Assembly: GCF_000001735.4 (NCBI RefSeq)
Contig: NC_003075.7
Coordinates: forward strand, 17,671,001 to 17,735,000
From: Arabidopsis thaliana
Taxonomy: Eukaryota; Streptophyta; Magnoliopsida; Brassicales; Brassicaceae
Reading direction: 5' to 3'
DNA length: 64,000 bases
The position numbers and the translations under genes were made by a program. Under the pieces are notes generated by a model. The model searched no databases and had not been told where the DNA came from. It saw only the letters and a program-made list of their open reading frames with translations. Shown here piece by piece: positions 36,110 to 47,960 of the stretch (position 1 is the first letter of the stretch; every line of letters begins with the position of its first letter).

Positions 36110-37290
36110 GCTACAACACGGCAAAGTTATTTTGTTTTCAGTATGATGAAGGATTTTGTTTTTGTTACATATGATTAAATGGATTTTATATTTGCTTATT
36201 TTTGAATGCAAATGACGTTGCTTCTAAATATTATTTCTTCTCAATCATTCATGCTCTGTTTTCCTCTCTTCTTAGGCTCTGTGTTGGTTTTTAATTAGTG
36301 CATATGTGAAAGAATAAAACCAAACATATTTTTGGAATCATAGTTCTTGAAACTGAAACACACAGAACCAAAAAACATAAAAATTGAAACATTGATCTTC
36401 GCACAAAAGAAGAACTGTGAGCGAAATGGAGGATCCTACGTCTTGTTAGTACAAGAGAGAATCAAAGCAACTAGAATTCACAATCAACCTAAATCATAGA
36501 GATTGGGTCACAAAGTTGAAATCTTAAAACTAATATGGACCTAAAGCCTGAAATGCAGAAAGCCTTTAAGTGTTGGTGGAAATGGAAAAACTCACGTCTC
36601 ATGTAAGCCCAAATGACTTGTTTAATACTGTAATAGCCTTCAAATAATTTGTTAAAAAAAATAAGGATGTCAAATGAATCCTTATAATATATTTTTGGCA
36701 TTATGGCTCAGATGTATCTGGAAATAATTAGTTAGATTTTTGTCTATAATATAGAGATAAATTTAATTAGTGGAAATTGTCAAACAATTATATTCTATAT
36801 ATCAAACTTATTCATTATCCTAAGATTGGCATATAGATGAAATCACATATTTTAAAAGGTAGTAATATCATAATAATGAGAAAATTAATTTTAAAAAATC
36901 TAATTTGAGTATTTATTCCTTGTAAATTTCTGAATTGCCATTCTTTTAAAATAATGATACAATCCTGTCCATTCACAACCTTACTTCAAAGTCTTACACT
37001 TTCCATAAATGTTTCTTTAATACCTTTTTAATTAGGAGAAAAAGTGAAAACTAAAAACTTATGCTAATTTTGTATCAGAATTATAAATATTTCCCATTCT
37101 CTAACCATACATTTACGTTGACTAAATCCTCACATTTAAGACAATAAACCCTTAATCAGAAAAGATTGTTTCTTTACTTTAATCACCCAACTGTTTTCAG
37201 TGTTTTACTGAATTTTCTCATCTTTTATAATCACTTCATTGTAGTTTTACTGAAAGAATTATTTCTATACTTCATCAGCCAATCTCAGTC
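36110..37290. other. Intergenic DNA and GT6 promoter
   Basis: AT-rich. No coding region, RNA gene or repeat family is recognised. The last 150 bases are the likely GT6 5' UTR. Confidence 0.6.
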
Positions 37291-37302
37291 TCATCATCTC
37301 CG

Positions 37303-38601
37303 ATGGGAAAACCCGGCGGCGCAAAGACCAGAACCGCCGTATGTTTATCAGACGGTGTTTTCTTTCTCGCCGGAGCTTTCATGTCTCTCACTCTCGTCTG
37401 GTCTTACTTCTCAATCTTTTCACCTTCTTTCACCAGTTTACGTCACGACGGCAAACCGGTTCAATGCTCCGGTTTAGACATGCAATTCGACCCATCCGAG
37501 CCCGGTTTTTACGACGACCCGGATCTAAGCTACTCGATCGAGAAACCAATCACAAAATGGGACGAGAAACGAAACCAATGGTTTGAATCACACCCATCTT
37601 TCAAACCCGGTTCAGAAAACCGGATCGTAATGGTAACCGGTTCACAATCCTCGCCGTGTAAAAACCCAATCGGAGACCATTTATTACTCCGATGCTTCAA
37701 AAACAAAGTCGATTACGCTCGAATCCATGGTCACGACATCTTCTACAGCAATTCTCTTCTTCATCCGAAGATGAATTCTTATTGGGCGAAACTTCCGGTG
37801 GTTAAAGCGGCGATGCTTGCTCACCCAGAGGCGGAGTGGATTTGGTGGGTTGATTCCGACGCTATCTTCACCGACATGGAATTTAAACCGCCGCTTCACC
37901 GTTACCGTCAACACAACCTCGTCGTTCACGGTTGGCCAAATATAATCTACGAGAAACAGAGCTGGACGGCGTTAAACGCCGGCGTTTTCTTAATAAGAAA
38001 TTGTCAATGGTCAATGGACTTAATTGACACGTGGAAGAGTATGGGACCAGTGAGTCCAGATTACAAAAAATGGGGTCCCATCCAACGGTCGATATTCAAA
38101 GATAAGTTGTTTCCAGAGTCAGATGATCAAACGGCTCTGATTTATTTGCTTTATAAACATAAAGAGTTGTATTATCCTAAGATATACCTCGAAGCAGAGT
38201 ATTATCTCCAAGGGTATTGGATTGGTGTATTTGGGGATTTCGCCAACGTGACGGAACGGTATCTTGAGATGGAACGAGAAGACGACACGTTGCGTAGGCG
38301 TCACGCGGAGAAAGTGAGCGAACGATACGGTGCGTTTAGAGAAGAGCGGTTTTTGAAAGGCGAGTTTGGTGGGAGAGGAAGTCGCAGACGCGCGTTTATA
38401 ACGCATTTTACGGGATGTCAACCATGTAGCGGTGATCATAATCCGAGTTACGATGGTGACACGTGTTGGAATGAGATGATCAGAGCCCTTAATTTTGCTG
38501 ATAATCAGGTGATGCGCGTGTATGGTTACGTTCATTCTGATTTGAGTAAGACTTCTCCGCTTCAACCTCTGCCGTTCGATTATCCTAATGAAGCTTGGTG
38601 A
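37303..38601 (+). CDS. GT6: GT34 family galactosyl/xylosyl-type glycosyltransferase GT6 (Golgi)
   Basis: Single exon, 432 aa. Type II membrane layout: short cytosolic N-terminus, one hydrophobic anchor at about residues 17-39 (VFFLAGAFMSLTLVWSYFSIF), stem, then the GMA12/MNN10 (GT34) catalytic domain. The metal and nucleotide-sugar binding DxD is DSD at 184-186 in WIWWVDSDAIF, and LNAGVFLIRN and THFTGCQPC are family motifs. GT34 enzymes in plants include xyloglucan xylosyltransferases and galactomannan galactosyltransferases; the acceptor of this member is not known from sequence. Order matches At4g37690 (paralogue GT7 on chromosome 2). The ATG at 37303 is the first in frame with the anchor. 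Confidence 0.93.
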   Translation: MGKPGGAKTRTAVCLSDGVFFLAGAFMSLTLVWSYFSIFSPSFTSLRHDGKPVQCSGLDMQFDPSEPGFYDDPDLSYSIEKPITKWDEKRNQWFESHPSFKPGSENRIVMVTGSQSSPCKNPIGDHLLLRCFKNKVDYARIHGHDIFYSNSLLHPKMNSYWAKLPVVKAAMLAHPEAEWIWWVDSDAIFTDMEFKPPLHRYRQHNLVVHGWPNIIYEKQSWTALNAGVFLIRNCQWSMDLIDTWKSMGPVSPDYKKWGPIQRSIFKDKLFPESDDQTALIYLLYKHKELYYPKIYLEAEYYLQGYWIGVFGDFANVTERYLEMEREDDTLRRRHAEKVSERYGAFREERFLKGEFGGRGSRRRAFITHFTGCQPCSGDHNPSYDGDTCWNEMIRALNFADNQVMRVYGYVHSDLSKTSPLQPLPFDYPNEAW

Positions 38602-39386
38602 TTAATTTCTTAATAAGTACTTTGATATATATAATAAGTCATGATTAATGGAAAAATATATGATAAAATTATGTAGACACAAAGGAAGAGGAAAAAGCTA
38701 ATGTCATTCACTTTGTGTTGTGTATAACTGAAAAAAAAAATTGGTCGTAATTTTTGTGTCCATGTCCTAATGCATGACACAACCAAATCAACCAATAGTT
38801 TTGCATTTGGTTTAAAAGTTTACTCAAAGTTTGTGTAAAGATTTCTGAGGTAAACCTTCGTCTCTTAACCAAAATAGAAGAAAAAAAGAAAAAGAAAAAA
38901 ACATTCCCCCGTTTCCAACCAATTACCAAAACTAAACTAAAAAGTAACTTATGGGATTTGAATCCATGTAATAATATATCGACGAAATTAGAAGAAACCA
39001 TGAAATTGTGTAATAATGTGTCTCCTTCAGTCCTTCTTTTGGTCAATTATCCACAATTATGAACCATAATTATTGAGTTTGGTGATGTACATCTAGATAT
39101 TAGTTATAATATCACAATCACATGTGAATTTATATATGTGAGAAGAAAATTCATTTTATGAAAGCAACTCTGAATCCTGGATTATATAACAAACAATATC
39201 ACATTAACATTTTGATTTCAACTTTACAACAATTAATAAGCATTAATAACGAAATTAAAACACCCATGCATGACAAGTATTTCACATTTGTTGATTCTTA
39301 ATTACATAAATCACACATAAATACGTACCAAAGATTCTAAATGAACATTCAAACTGACCCGTAACACATAAACAAAACAATTTTTT
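38602..39386. other. Intergenic between convergent GT6 and At4g37700-type gene
   Basis: 3' UTRs of both neighbours and AT-rich DNA. Nothing else is seen. Confidence 0.6.
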
Positions 39387-39833
39387 TTAAGAGCCTAAGT
39401 ATTTGACAACACTGTAACTCTTACTCCTTTGAAACATCTTGTGCTTACTCCCAAAGCTAATCAAAGGACTTGCCTCATCTATTTTCTCAAAGCCACGATG
39501 ACCACCACAACTTCTCGAACTCTTAGCCTTCCGCAATTTTGATGGTTCATGTCGTGCACCATCAATGGTCGCATTTCTAGCTGATGCGGCTCTTACAAGT
39601 TTAGCCACACGATCATCTTCAGCTCTCACGGAATATTGGGAGTGGCTAGCACTGAAACTTCGCGGAAGAGTGCTTACGTTGCAGACGGGTATCCCAAAAC
39701 TCATGCCGCTTCCAGGAAGGTCATGGGAAGAAAATTGATTCATGCTTCGTATGTACATGTCTCTAGCTTTCACCAGCATCTTTATCGGAACTTTTATGTA
39801 TTTGCTTAGCTTCGTCTCCTTTTTCTTGCTCAT
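39387..39833 (-). CDS. Small basic plant-specific protein (At4g37700 by order), function unknown
   Basis: Single exon, 148 aa, ATG at 39833, TAA at 39387. Basic and Ser-rich, with no signal peptide or membrane helix. The N-terminus KLSKYIKVPIKMLVKARDMY looks like an amphipathic basic helix. The middle has VAKLVRAASAR and a basic patch KLRKAKSSRS, and the C-terminus ends FQRSKSYSVVKYLGS. Similar short Arg/Ser-rich proteins with this N-terminal helix are found in other plants, but I know no biochemical role. Codon use and clean ends argue that it is real. Confidence 0.75.
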   Translation of the reverse strand: MSKKKETKLSKYIKVPIKMLVKARDMYIRSMNQFSSHDLPGSGMSFGIPVCNVSTLPRSFSASHSQYSVRAEDDRVAKLVRAASARNATIDGARHEPSKLRKAKSSRSCGGHRGFEKIDEASPLISFGSKHKMFQRSKSYSVVKYLGS

Positions 39834-40894
39834 CTTATCTTTGTCACAAAGTGAGAAGGGAAACTAAGATTTTGCAATGATTTGTGTAAGATGCTGAACA
39901 TTTAACAAGATTTTGCGATGATTTATATACATCATATTTGGGTCCCGACTTTTTAAAATATTTATATGTGTATGTACACATACACATTTGAACTTACTAT
40001 ATAGTATACGGGAATAGGTATTAAACTTAAAGTATAGTTTTATGGCATTTGCGTACGGAGATGCATAATTGTATGCAATAAGTAAAAGACGATTTATGTT
40101 TTTAGTTGATTATTTTTATATAGCGCGAGCCACGAGACGTTGAGAGTTTGATGGAATTCATACATAACAAAAGATAGAATTTGATTATGATAACAAAATA
40201 AAGTTATGCTACTCTCAATTGTGGAGCCTATTTGATCGTAACCCCTATATTATTAGACCCATCGTATTCATAAATTTAAACCATATATGCTAAGAAAATG
40301 TAAAGTCAAGAGTTGACTTCAAAACATGGAAAACATGAGATGTGAACATCAAAATTTATGGAATAATCAAATTGCAAAAAAATTGAATATATGTACATGA
40401 ACGATCCACCGTCCAAAAATATGAATATCTAATAATTACCTCTAAACTTCATCATGCACTGATGAATATCTATTATCTCTAAACCACTGATGAATAACTC
40501 AAATATTCGTATATATTTATCATTAATTTTCGAAGGTTCAATATAAAATAGACGAAGTTATGGGCCTCAGTATATTTCAGCCTGTACGCCTGTTTCTTAT
40601 AGGCCCATGGACGGTCGGTCCTCTTGAGTTATGGTTGTGTGTGAAATCAGAAATTTGAATCATGTCTTATTTATCCAACATCATCACTTTACTTCTAAAA
40701 ATTTGCAAGTAACATATTTTGTAACTAATCATGCACCACTAAAGTAACTAATCATGTACCACCCAAGTAAAAGATTATAATATTTTTAGGGAAAAAAAAA
40801 AAAATCGAATTTCTCTGAATGACTGATGAAATAACTGGATGAAATAACTGGATGAAATGACGGATGGATTTTGTCGATAACCTCGCGAAATTGG
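39834..40894. other. Intergenic, with short tandem repeats near 40830
   Basis: AT-rich. At about 40828-40860 a 14-base unit containing ATAACTGGATGAA is repeated. No gene is seen. Confidence 0.5.
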
Positions 40895-41144
40895 ACCTAC
40901 ATTTCATTCATTTATATTTCACACATTCACAACATCCTCATCTACCCTACACATCCATTTATACAACAAGCATCCTACACATTCATCTATATACCATCCA
41001 CATCTCCCTATACATTCATCTCATCTATACAAGCATACATCACACCATATCCTTCTAAAGCTTTACCTGCAGTCGTCATATGTCAGTCTCAATATACACA
41101 TACACACGTCACACACCCTACACATCCTATCATGACATTATCTA
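40895..41144 (+). repeat. G-poor degenerate repeat tract, interrupted by the copia element
   Basis: Variants of ACATTCATCTATA and ACATCC follow each other. Over 40905-41060 the plus strand holds only a few G residues. Similar sequence resumes after the element (45972-46025, ACACATTCCACACTC), so the element inserted into this tract. The flanks may be part of an older unrecognised repeat. Confidence 0.5.
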
Positions 41145-41149
41145 TATTT

Positions 41150-41452
41150 TGTTGGAGTAAGCTTGAAGCTTACTTGAAGAAGAAGCAATCAAGCAAAAAG
41201 GAAATTAGAATTATACTTTGTGTTTAGGAAGTTGCCTAAATACTTATGTGTGTTTTCCTAATAGGATTAGGAAATTGTCTAGTTCTTTTCATATATAAAG
41301 GAGTTGCAAGAGTGTTGCAAAACTTATGAGTTGAGAGATTAAGATTGTGTGTTTTTAGGTTTTGAGTTATTTTCTTAAAGCAATAAAAGAGAGAGTCTTT
41401 TATTCATAATCTTGTTCTTATTCTTGAGTTTGATATATAGTTTGAATCAATA
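41150..41452 (+). repeat. 5' LTR of the copia element
   Basis: Starts TGTTGGAGTAAGC and ends GAATCAATA, two bases before the primer-binding site. A TATATAAAG-type box lies in the middle. Confidence 0.95.
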
Positions 41453-44400
41453 ATTGGTATCAGAGCATAATATTGATTCAAGCATCTTTACGATCAAACA
41501 AAGGCAATCAACGAAGTTAGCGTTGATTCCGTACGGAGAAAGAAGGTAACTTGTGAAGAAGACATGGGCGATATAGTACCAGTAACGAACAACACCAAAG
41601 AAGGTAGCAGCTCTTCCTCTATTCAATGTCCGATGCTTACGGCAACAAACTATACGTTTTGGACAATACGTATGACGATGGCTCTAAAAGTTCACAAGGT
41701 ATGGGAAACGATTGAAGAAGGATTAGATGATATCGATAAAAACAATATGGCAAGCGCTCTCCTTCTCCAATCTATCCCTGAAGCATTAACCTTGCGAGTT
41801 GGAAAACTTAAAACCGCAAAGAAGATATGGGATGCGATAAAGGCTAGAAATCTAGGAGCTGATAGGGTCAAAGATGCAAGACTTCAGACATTGATGGGCG
41901 AGTTTGAAAGGATAAAGATGAAAGAAACTGAGAAGATAGATGACTTCGCTGGAAGACTCTCAGAATTGTCCACCAAATCAGCAGATCTTGGGAATGATAT
42001 TGAAGAACCTAAGTTGGTGAAAAAGTTTCTCAATAGCCTACCACGGAAACGTTATATACATATCATTGCTGCACTAGAACAAGTTCTTGATCTTAATACA
42101 ACAAGTTTCGAGGATATAGTCGGCAGACTAAAGGCATATGAAGAGAGAATCTGCGATGAAGAAGATAACCAAGATGATCAGGGAAAGCTTTTGTATGCGA
42201 ACTCTGAAGAAAAGTCAGCTCAGAACAATTGGAATCCCAATAAAGGAAAAAGTCAAGGTGGTCGAGGATACGGACGAGGAAGAGGCAGAGATCGGTTTGG
42301 GAATGCACAAGGCAACAGAGACATGACAAACGTGATTTGCTATAGGTGTGATAAGCTAGGACACTATGCTTCCGACTGTCCCGATAGATTGCTTAAACTT
42401 CAAGAAACACAAGATGTTAAGAATGATGATACACAAAAGGCTGACGCATTAATGATGCACGAAGTAGTGTTTCTTAACGAGAAGAATGTAATGCCAAATA
42501 AACTTGAGGCGAGCTTGGATGTTGATAATGTGTGGTACTTGGATAATGGCGCGAGCAACCATATGACGGGAAACTTGGCTTACTTTGGTGAGATTGACGA
42601 AAGAGTTACGGGAAAGGTTCGTTTTGGTGACGATTCTCGTATTGATATCAAAGGAAAAGGCTCGATTACGTTTATAGCTAAGAATGAAGAGAGAAAAATC
42701 TTGGCTGATGTCTATTACATTCCCGATTTAAGAAGCAACATCGTGAGTCTTGGTCAGGCTACCGAGTCCGGATGTGATGTTAGAATGCGAGATGACCATC
42801 TAACTCTATATGATAGAGATGGAAAGCTGCTAATAAAAGCGACAAGATCCAGAAATCGACTTTACAAGGTGATCATGGAAGTCGATGATACAAAGTGTTT
42901 GCAACTTGAGAGCTTGAGTGAAACGACAAAGTGGCATGCAAGATTGGGTCATATTGGAACTGACAACTTGAAAAGAATGATGCAAAAGGAATTGGTCATT
43001 GGCATTCCTAATATCAAAGTCGAGAAAGAAATGTGTGGCTCATGCTTGCTTGGTAAGCAAGCTAGAAAACCATTTCCACAAGCAACTCCATATCGTGCAA
43101 CTAGCATACTCGAGCTCTTACATGGAGATCTTTGTGGACCAATTACGCCTTCTACAGTAGCATAAAATAGGTATATCTTTGTCCTAATTGATGATTATTC
43201 ACGTTATATGTGGTCACTTCTTCTCAAGGAAAAGAGCGAAGCGTTCAATAAGTTTAAAAGCTTTAAGGCATGTGTGGAGCAAGAAACTGGTGCTACCATT
43301 AAAACGTTTCGAACGGATAGAGGGGGAGAGTTTGTTTCTCAAGAGTTTCAAGCGTTTTGTGACGCCTCCGGGATTAAAAGGCACTTAACTGCACCGTATT
43401 CTCCACAACAAAACGGAGTGGTCGAGAGGCGCAATAGAACGTTAATGGAAATGACTAGAAGCATCTTGAAACACATGAGTGTCCCAAATTATCTATGGGG
43501 AGAAGCAGTGAGACATTCGACTTATCTTATAAACAGAGTAGCGACGAGAACTTTGGTAGATCAAACCCCATACAAAGTCTTAAAGAGTAAGAAGCCAAAT
43601 GTGGAGCATTTACGGGTCTTTGGTTGCATTGGTTACGCTAAAGCAGAGGCTGTACATTTGAGAAAGTTAGACGATCGCTCACGAATGCTAGTACACCTAG
43701 GAACAGAGCCTGGATCAAAAGGCTATCGTTTATTAGATCCAACAAGGAGAAAGGTGATAGTTAGCAGAGATGTTGTATTTGATGAAGAAAAAAGGTGGAA
43801 GTGGAATAATAGTGAAGATGAAATTAATAATGTTCCAGGAATGTTCAGTCTTAGTTTTGAAGAATTTGGCAACAATGGTATAAGAGAGGAGGATGATATC
43901 ACAGAAGAAACAGAGATCAATGATGGAGAGAATCATGATCGTGAAGCTGAAATTCCTACTCAAGCAATAGAGACTGTAGAACAATAAGTAGAGCCGCAAG
44001 TCACACTAAGAAAATCCGTGAGAGTGATCTCAAAACCAAGTTACTTAGACGATTATGTTTTGTTGGCCTCAATCGAATGTGAACGGCTCTTACTTATGAT
44101 AAATGAAGAACCATGGGACTACAATGAGGCAAAGGAATTGCAAGAATGGAAGAAAGCGTGTGTAGAAGAGATTGCGTCGATAACTAAGAACCACACTTGG
44201 GATTTGGTGGATCTTCCGATCGGAGCTAAACCAATTGGACTCAAATGGGTCTTTAAGTTAAAACGGAACTCTGATGGAAGCGTTAACAAACACAAAGCAA
44301 GGCTTGTAGCTAAGGGTTATGTTCAACGACACGGTATCGACTTTGATGAAGTATTTGCTCCGGTTGCCCGAATTGAAACCGTTCGACTTATCATTGCTTT

Positions 44401-45663
44401 AGCAGCTTCTAATGGATGGGAAATACATCATCTTGATGTGAAAACTGCATTTCTTCATGGAGAATTAAAAGAAGTGGTCTACGTTTCACAACCTGAAGGA
44501 TTTGTGATAGGAGGAAGTGAAGATAAAGTGTACAAGCTGAACAAAGCTCTTTACGGACTCAAACAAGCTCCTAGAGCATGGAATAACAAGTTGAACAAGA
44601 TTCTCATGGAACTTAAGTTTACTAAGTGCTCTAAAGAACCGTCATTATATTGTCGAAGAGACAAGGATGAGCTACTTGTTGTGGTGGTCTATGTGGATGA
44701 CCTACTTGTCACGGGATCTAACTTACAAGTCATACTTGAGTTTAAAGAAGAGATGGCAAAGAAGTTTGAAATGAGTGATCTTGGAAAGCTTACGTATTAC
44801 TTAGGTATTGAAGTGTTTCAACATGAAGGCGGCATTATGCTTAAACAAGAGAGGTATGCAAACAAGATCCTAGAAGAAACAAAAATGGATGATTGTAATG
44901 CGGTTCAGATTCCGATGGATGCAAACCTAAAGCTAAGTAAAGCACAAGAAGAGAAAAACATCGATGAGAAGGAATATAGAAGAAATATTGGATGTCTTCG
45001 ATATTTGCTGCACACACGTCCTGACCTTTCTTATTGTGTTGGAGTGCTTAGTAGATATATGCACGAGCCAAAGGAATCACATGGAGCAGCCTTGAAACAG
45101 ATTCTTAGGTACTTGCGAGGAACTCAATCTTTTGGTCTCTGTTTCAAACGAATGAATAAAACAGAGCTAGTAGGATTTAGTGATAGCAGTCACAATGTTG
45201 ATGAGGATGATGGAAGAAGTACGACGGGTCATATTTTCTATCTTAATGACTGTCCTATCACTTGGTGCTCGCAAAAGCAAGAAACTGTGGCTCTATCGTC
45301 TTGTGAAGCTGAGTTTATGGCGGCTACAGAGGCAGCAAAACAAGCGGTTTGGCTTCAAGAGTTACTTGAAGAGATTGTTGGAAAAACGTGTAAGCAAGTG
45401 TTGATATTAATTGACAACAAGTCGGCTATAGCACTCACGAAAAACCCGGTTTTCCATGGACGAAGCAAACACATTCACAAGAGGTATCACTTTATTCGTG
45501 AGTGCGTTGCGAATGAACAAGTTGAGGTGGAGCACGTCCCCGGAACCGAACAGAGAGCCGACATTCTAACAAAGGCACTCGGGAGAATCAAGTTCAAAGA
45601 GATGAGAGATCTTGTGGGAGTTCAAGATATGACAAAGTGTAGCTTCAAGCTTAAGGGGGAAAA

Positions 45664-45966
45664 TGTTGGAGTAAGCTTGAAGCTTACTTGAAGAAGAAGC
45701 AATCAAGCAAAAAGGAAATTAAAATTAGACTTTGTGTTTAGGAAGTTGCCTAAATACTTATGTGTGTTTTCCTAATAGGATTAGGAAATTGTCTAGTTCT
45801 TTTCTTATATAAAGGAGTTGCAAGAGTGTTGCAAAACTTATGAGTTGAGAGATTAAGATTGTGTGTTTTTAGGTTTTGAGTTATTTTCTTAAAGCAATAA
45901 AAGAGAGAGTCTTTTATTCATAATCTTGTTCTTATTCTTGAGTTTGATATATAGTTTGAATCAATA
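45664..45966 (+). repeat. 3' LTR of the copia element
   Basis: About 99 percent identical to the 5' LTR and the same length, preceded by the purine tract AAGGGGGAAAA (45653-45663). Confidence 0.95.
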
Positions 45967-46700
45967 TATTTTACAAGCATTCGTCACACATCTGATATAT
46001 ACACATTCCACACTCAATCAAAGTATGGCACGGCACAATCCCAATGATGCATTTAGATTTCTCTCTTCTATGACATTCTCCTTCCATCACTACTCCATCT
46101 GCACATCATCACTTTCATCATCAAGGCGTTTTCTTTACATACTCCGGTTGAGTTTATGCTCTTCTAAAAAACCTGCAAAAATCAAATCAAAATTTTCATT
46201 ACAACGCCTTCTGAATTTCAGAAAACTATGTGCAACATAATCATGCAAGTATCATATACTAATCTAAAAATAAAATAAAAACCTTTATGCCCAAATATCC
46301 ATTTCAGACATATATTTTAGTTTTTCAAAGAAACTAATCTTCTTAATAAAACAGAACTAGGATTGTTATTTTTCCTATATATCAATATGAACAATTAAAT
46401 TCAAGTAGATTCTTTCAAGACTGCCTAATTTATTTTCCATTTCAAGACAATTTTAAGACTAATCTACCAAATCAAATAACCACGAGAACAGAGGTTAAGC
46501 TTCTTTGTTATTATCATCTTATGTGACCTCTTCCAAATATATATATATCTCAAATGTTTTAAATCTGAAAGATATCTAGAGCATCGTAGTTAAAGAAATA
46601 AACCAAAAGAGTTACCGTTATGTAACGTTCAAATTTACCTTTTTCTCTAACGTTCCGACTGACGTGACTCTTATGCGCACTGTATTACTAGAAATCAAAA

Positions 46701-46740
46701 TAATAGATTAGTTTGTTTTTTTGTTACGGCTAATAGATTA
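46701..46740 (-). repeat. Tail-only insertion upstream of VQ29
   Basis: 10-bp repeat TAATAGATTA at 46701-46710 and 46731-46740 flanks a 20-base insert whose minus strand reads GCCGTAAC then an A run and CAAAC. Confidence 0.5.
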
Positions 46741-47135
46741 CTTGTTATAAAAGTAAATAAAATAAAAAGATCAAGGAATCCGATTAGATTCAAATCCGAA
46801 GGCTATTGATAAGTACTTAATCTTCTTACCATTACAGATAATATCAAACCGTCACGTGGACAGCCACAGCTTTCTTTATTATAATATTTGATAAAGTATT
46901 AATTCAGTTTGATTAAAGAATCTTCCTCTTAATAGTTTAATCCTAATCAGAAACTTCGAAAACTATCAAATCAATAAAATATTAAGAACACACACGTTGA
47001 AAATTCCCCTTTCACTTATGATTCTCATAAACAAAACTAAGAAAAACAAACAATGTTCTCAATAGTCAATTCCCTAATAAGAGTCAAAAACCAAAGGCTT
47101 GACCCTCGTTGAACATGTTGCACATCCATCATTAT

Positions 47136-47208
47136 ATATCAGAAGAACATAACTTTCACATTCAAAGATCAATAAATATCAGAAGAACATAACTTTCACA
47201 TTCAAAGA
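47136..47208 (+). repeat. 33-bp tandem duplication just upstream of the VQ29 ATG
   Basis: Copies at 47136-47168 and 47176-47208 (period 40, starting ATATCAGAAGAACATAAC) end 26 bases before the start codon, so probably both lie in the 5' UTR. Confidence 0.9.
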
Positions 47209-47233
47209 ATTTTAAGCGACATCTCAAGTCTCA

Positions 47234-47605
47234 ATGGAAGCAACATCACAACAATTTATGTCTCAGAGTTACCTTAACGCTCAAGAAACCACCACAAGGG
47301 CAACGAAAAATTACCTAACTTCGCTCCATTCGACACGTAAACAACCTTCAAAGCCCTTGAAGAGGCCTGCAATATCATCACCTTTGAATCCAATGCATCC
47401 TCATGTCTACCGAGTCGAGCCAGTAAACTTCAAAGTGTTGGTTCAGAGGCTAACCGGTGCACCTGAGCACGAGACTGTGCAGGCTAAACCGCTCAAGACT
47501 TCGGATGATGCAGCAAAGCAGAGTTCTTCGTCATTTGCGTTTGATCCATCATCATCTTGGGGAGATTTCTCATTCCAAAATCCTGCAAATATTTCCAGAT
47601 GGTAG
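47234..47605 (+). CDS. VQ29: VQ-motif protein VQ29
   Basis: Single exon, 123 aa. The VQ motif is FKVLVQRLTG (residues about 66-75), the FxxxVQxLTG core that binds WRKY factors and other partners. The N-terminal part is Ser/Thr/Gln-rich and the C-terminus has the Ser-rich stretch before WGDFSFQNP. VQ29 is a nuclear transcriptional co-regulator known as a negative regulator of seedling light responses, working with PIF1. The length and intronless form suit the family. Order matches At4g37710; the paralogue VQ12 is on chromosome 2. Confidence 0.93.
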   Translation: MEATSQQFMSQSYLNAQETTTRATKNYLTSLHSTRKQPSKPLKRPAISSPLNPMHPHVYRVEPVNFKVLVQRLTGAPEHETVQAKPLKTSDDAAKQSSSSFAFDPSSSWGDFSFQNPANISRW

Positions 47606-47960
47606 CTTCTACTCTTGCAAAATGCTTCTTTTGATTGAAATGCTTAACATTCTTGTATTTATTTTTAGTTTGTTTTTAATAAACCAGAAAGATGTAATCA
47701 TATATTTTTCAGACTCGCATTCTAGAATTAATTTGTTATGTCATTTATCTGTAACACACACATAATTTGTGGGAGTTAAGACTTTTGATTAAAATAAAAC
47801 ATAATTGGATTGATTAAGGATTCTAACTACATTGGGAATAATTTGATATTTTCATTAAAAGAATAAATTGAATTAATCAATGATTCTATATACACATGTT
47901 TAACATGTGAGAATAATTTGAAATTCACAACAATTAACGTTAGAATAATTTTACAGCTAA

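Larger units (their letters stand above)
41145..45971 (+). mobile_element. Ty1/copia LTR retrotransposon, young fossil
   Basis: Element 41150-45966 with 5-bp target duplication TATTT at 41145-41149 and 45967-45971. LTRs are 303 bases each. Primer-binding site TGGTATCAGAGC (initiator Met tRNA type) is at 41455-41466 and a polypurine tract is just before the 3' LTR. Parts in copia order: gag with CCHC zinc knuckle (about 41.56-42.4 kb), protease region, integrase (about 42.9-43.6 kb), reverse transcriptase (about 44.2-44.9 kb), RNase H (about 45.1-45.6 kb). The order integrase before RT places it in Ty1/copia (Pseudoviridae). It is nearly full length but broken, with about two breaks in the coding region. 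LTRs differ at about 3 of 303 positions, suggesting insertion within roughly the last million years. Confidence 0.95.
45972..47220. other. Intergenic DNA and VQ29 promoter
   Basis: Continuation of the G-poor tract for about 50 bases, then AT-rich DNA. It contains one tail-only insertion (46701-46740) and a 33-bp duplication (47136-47208). No gene is seen. Confidence 0.6.
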
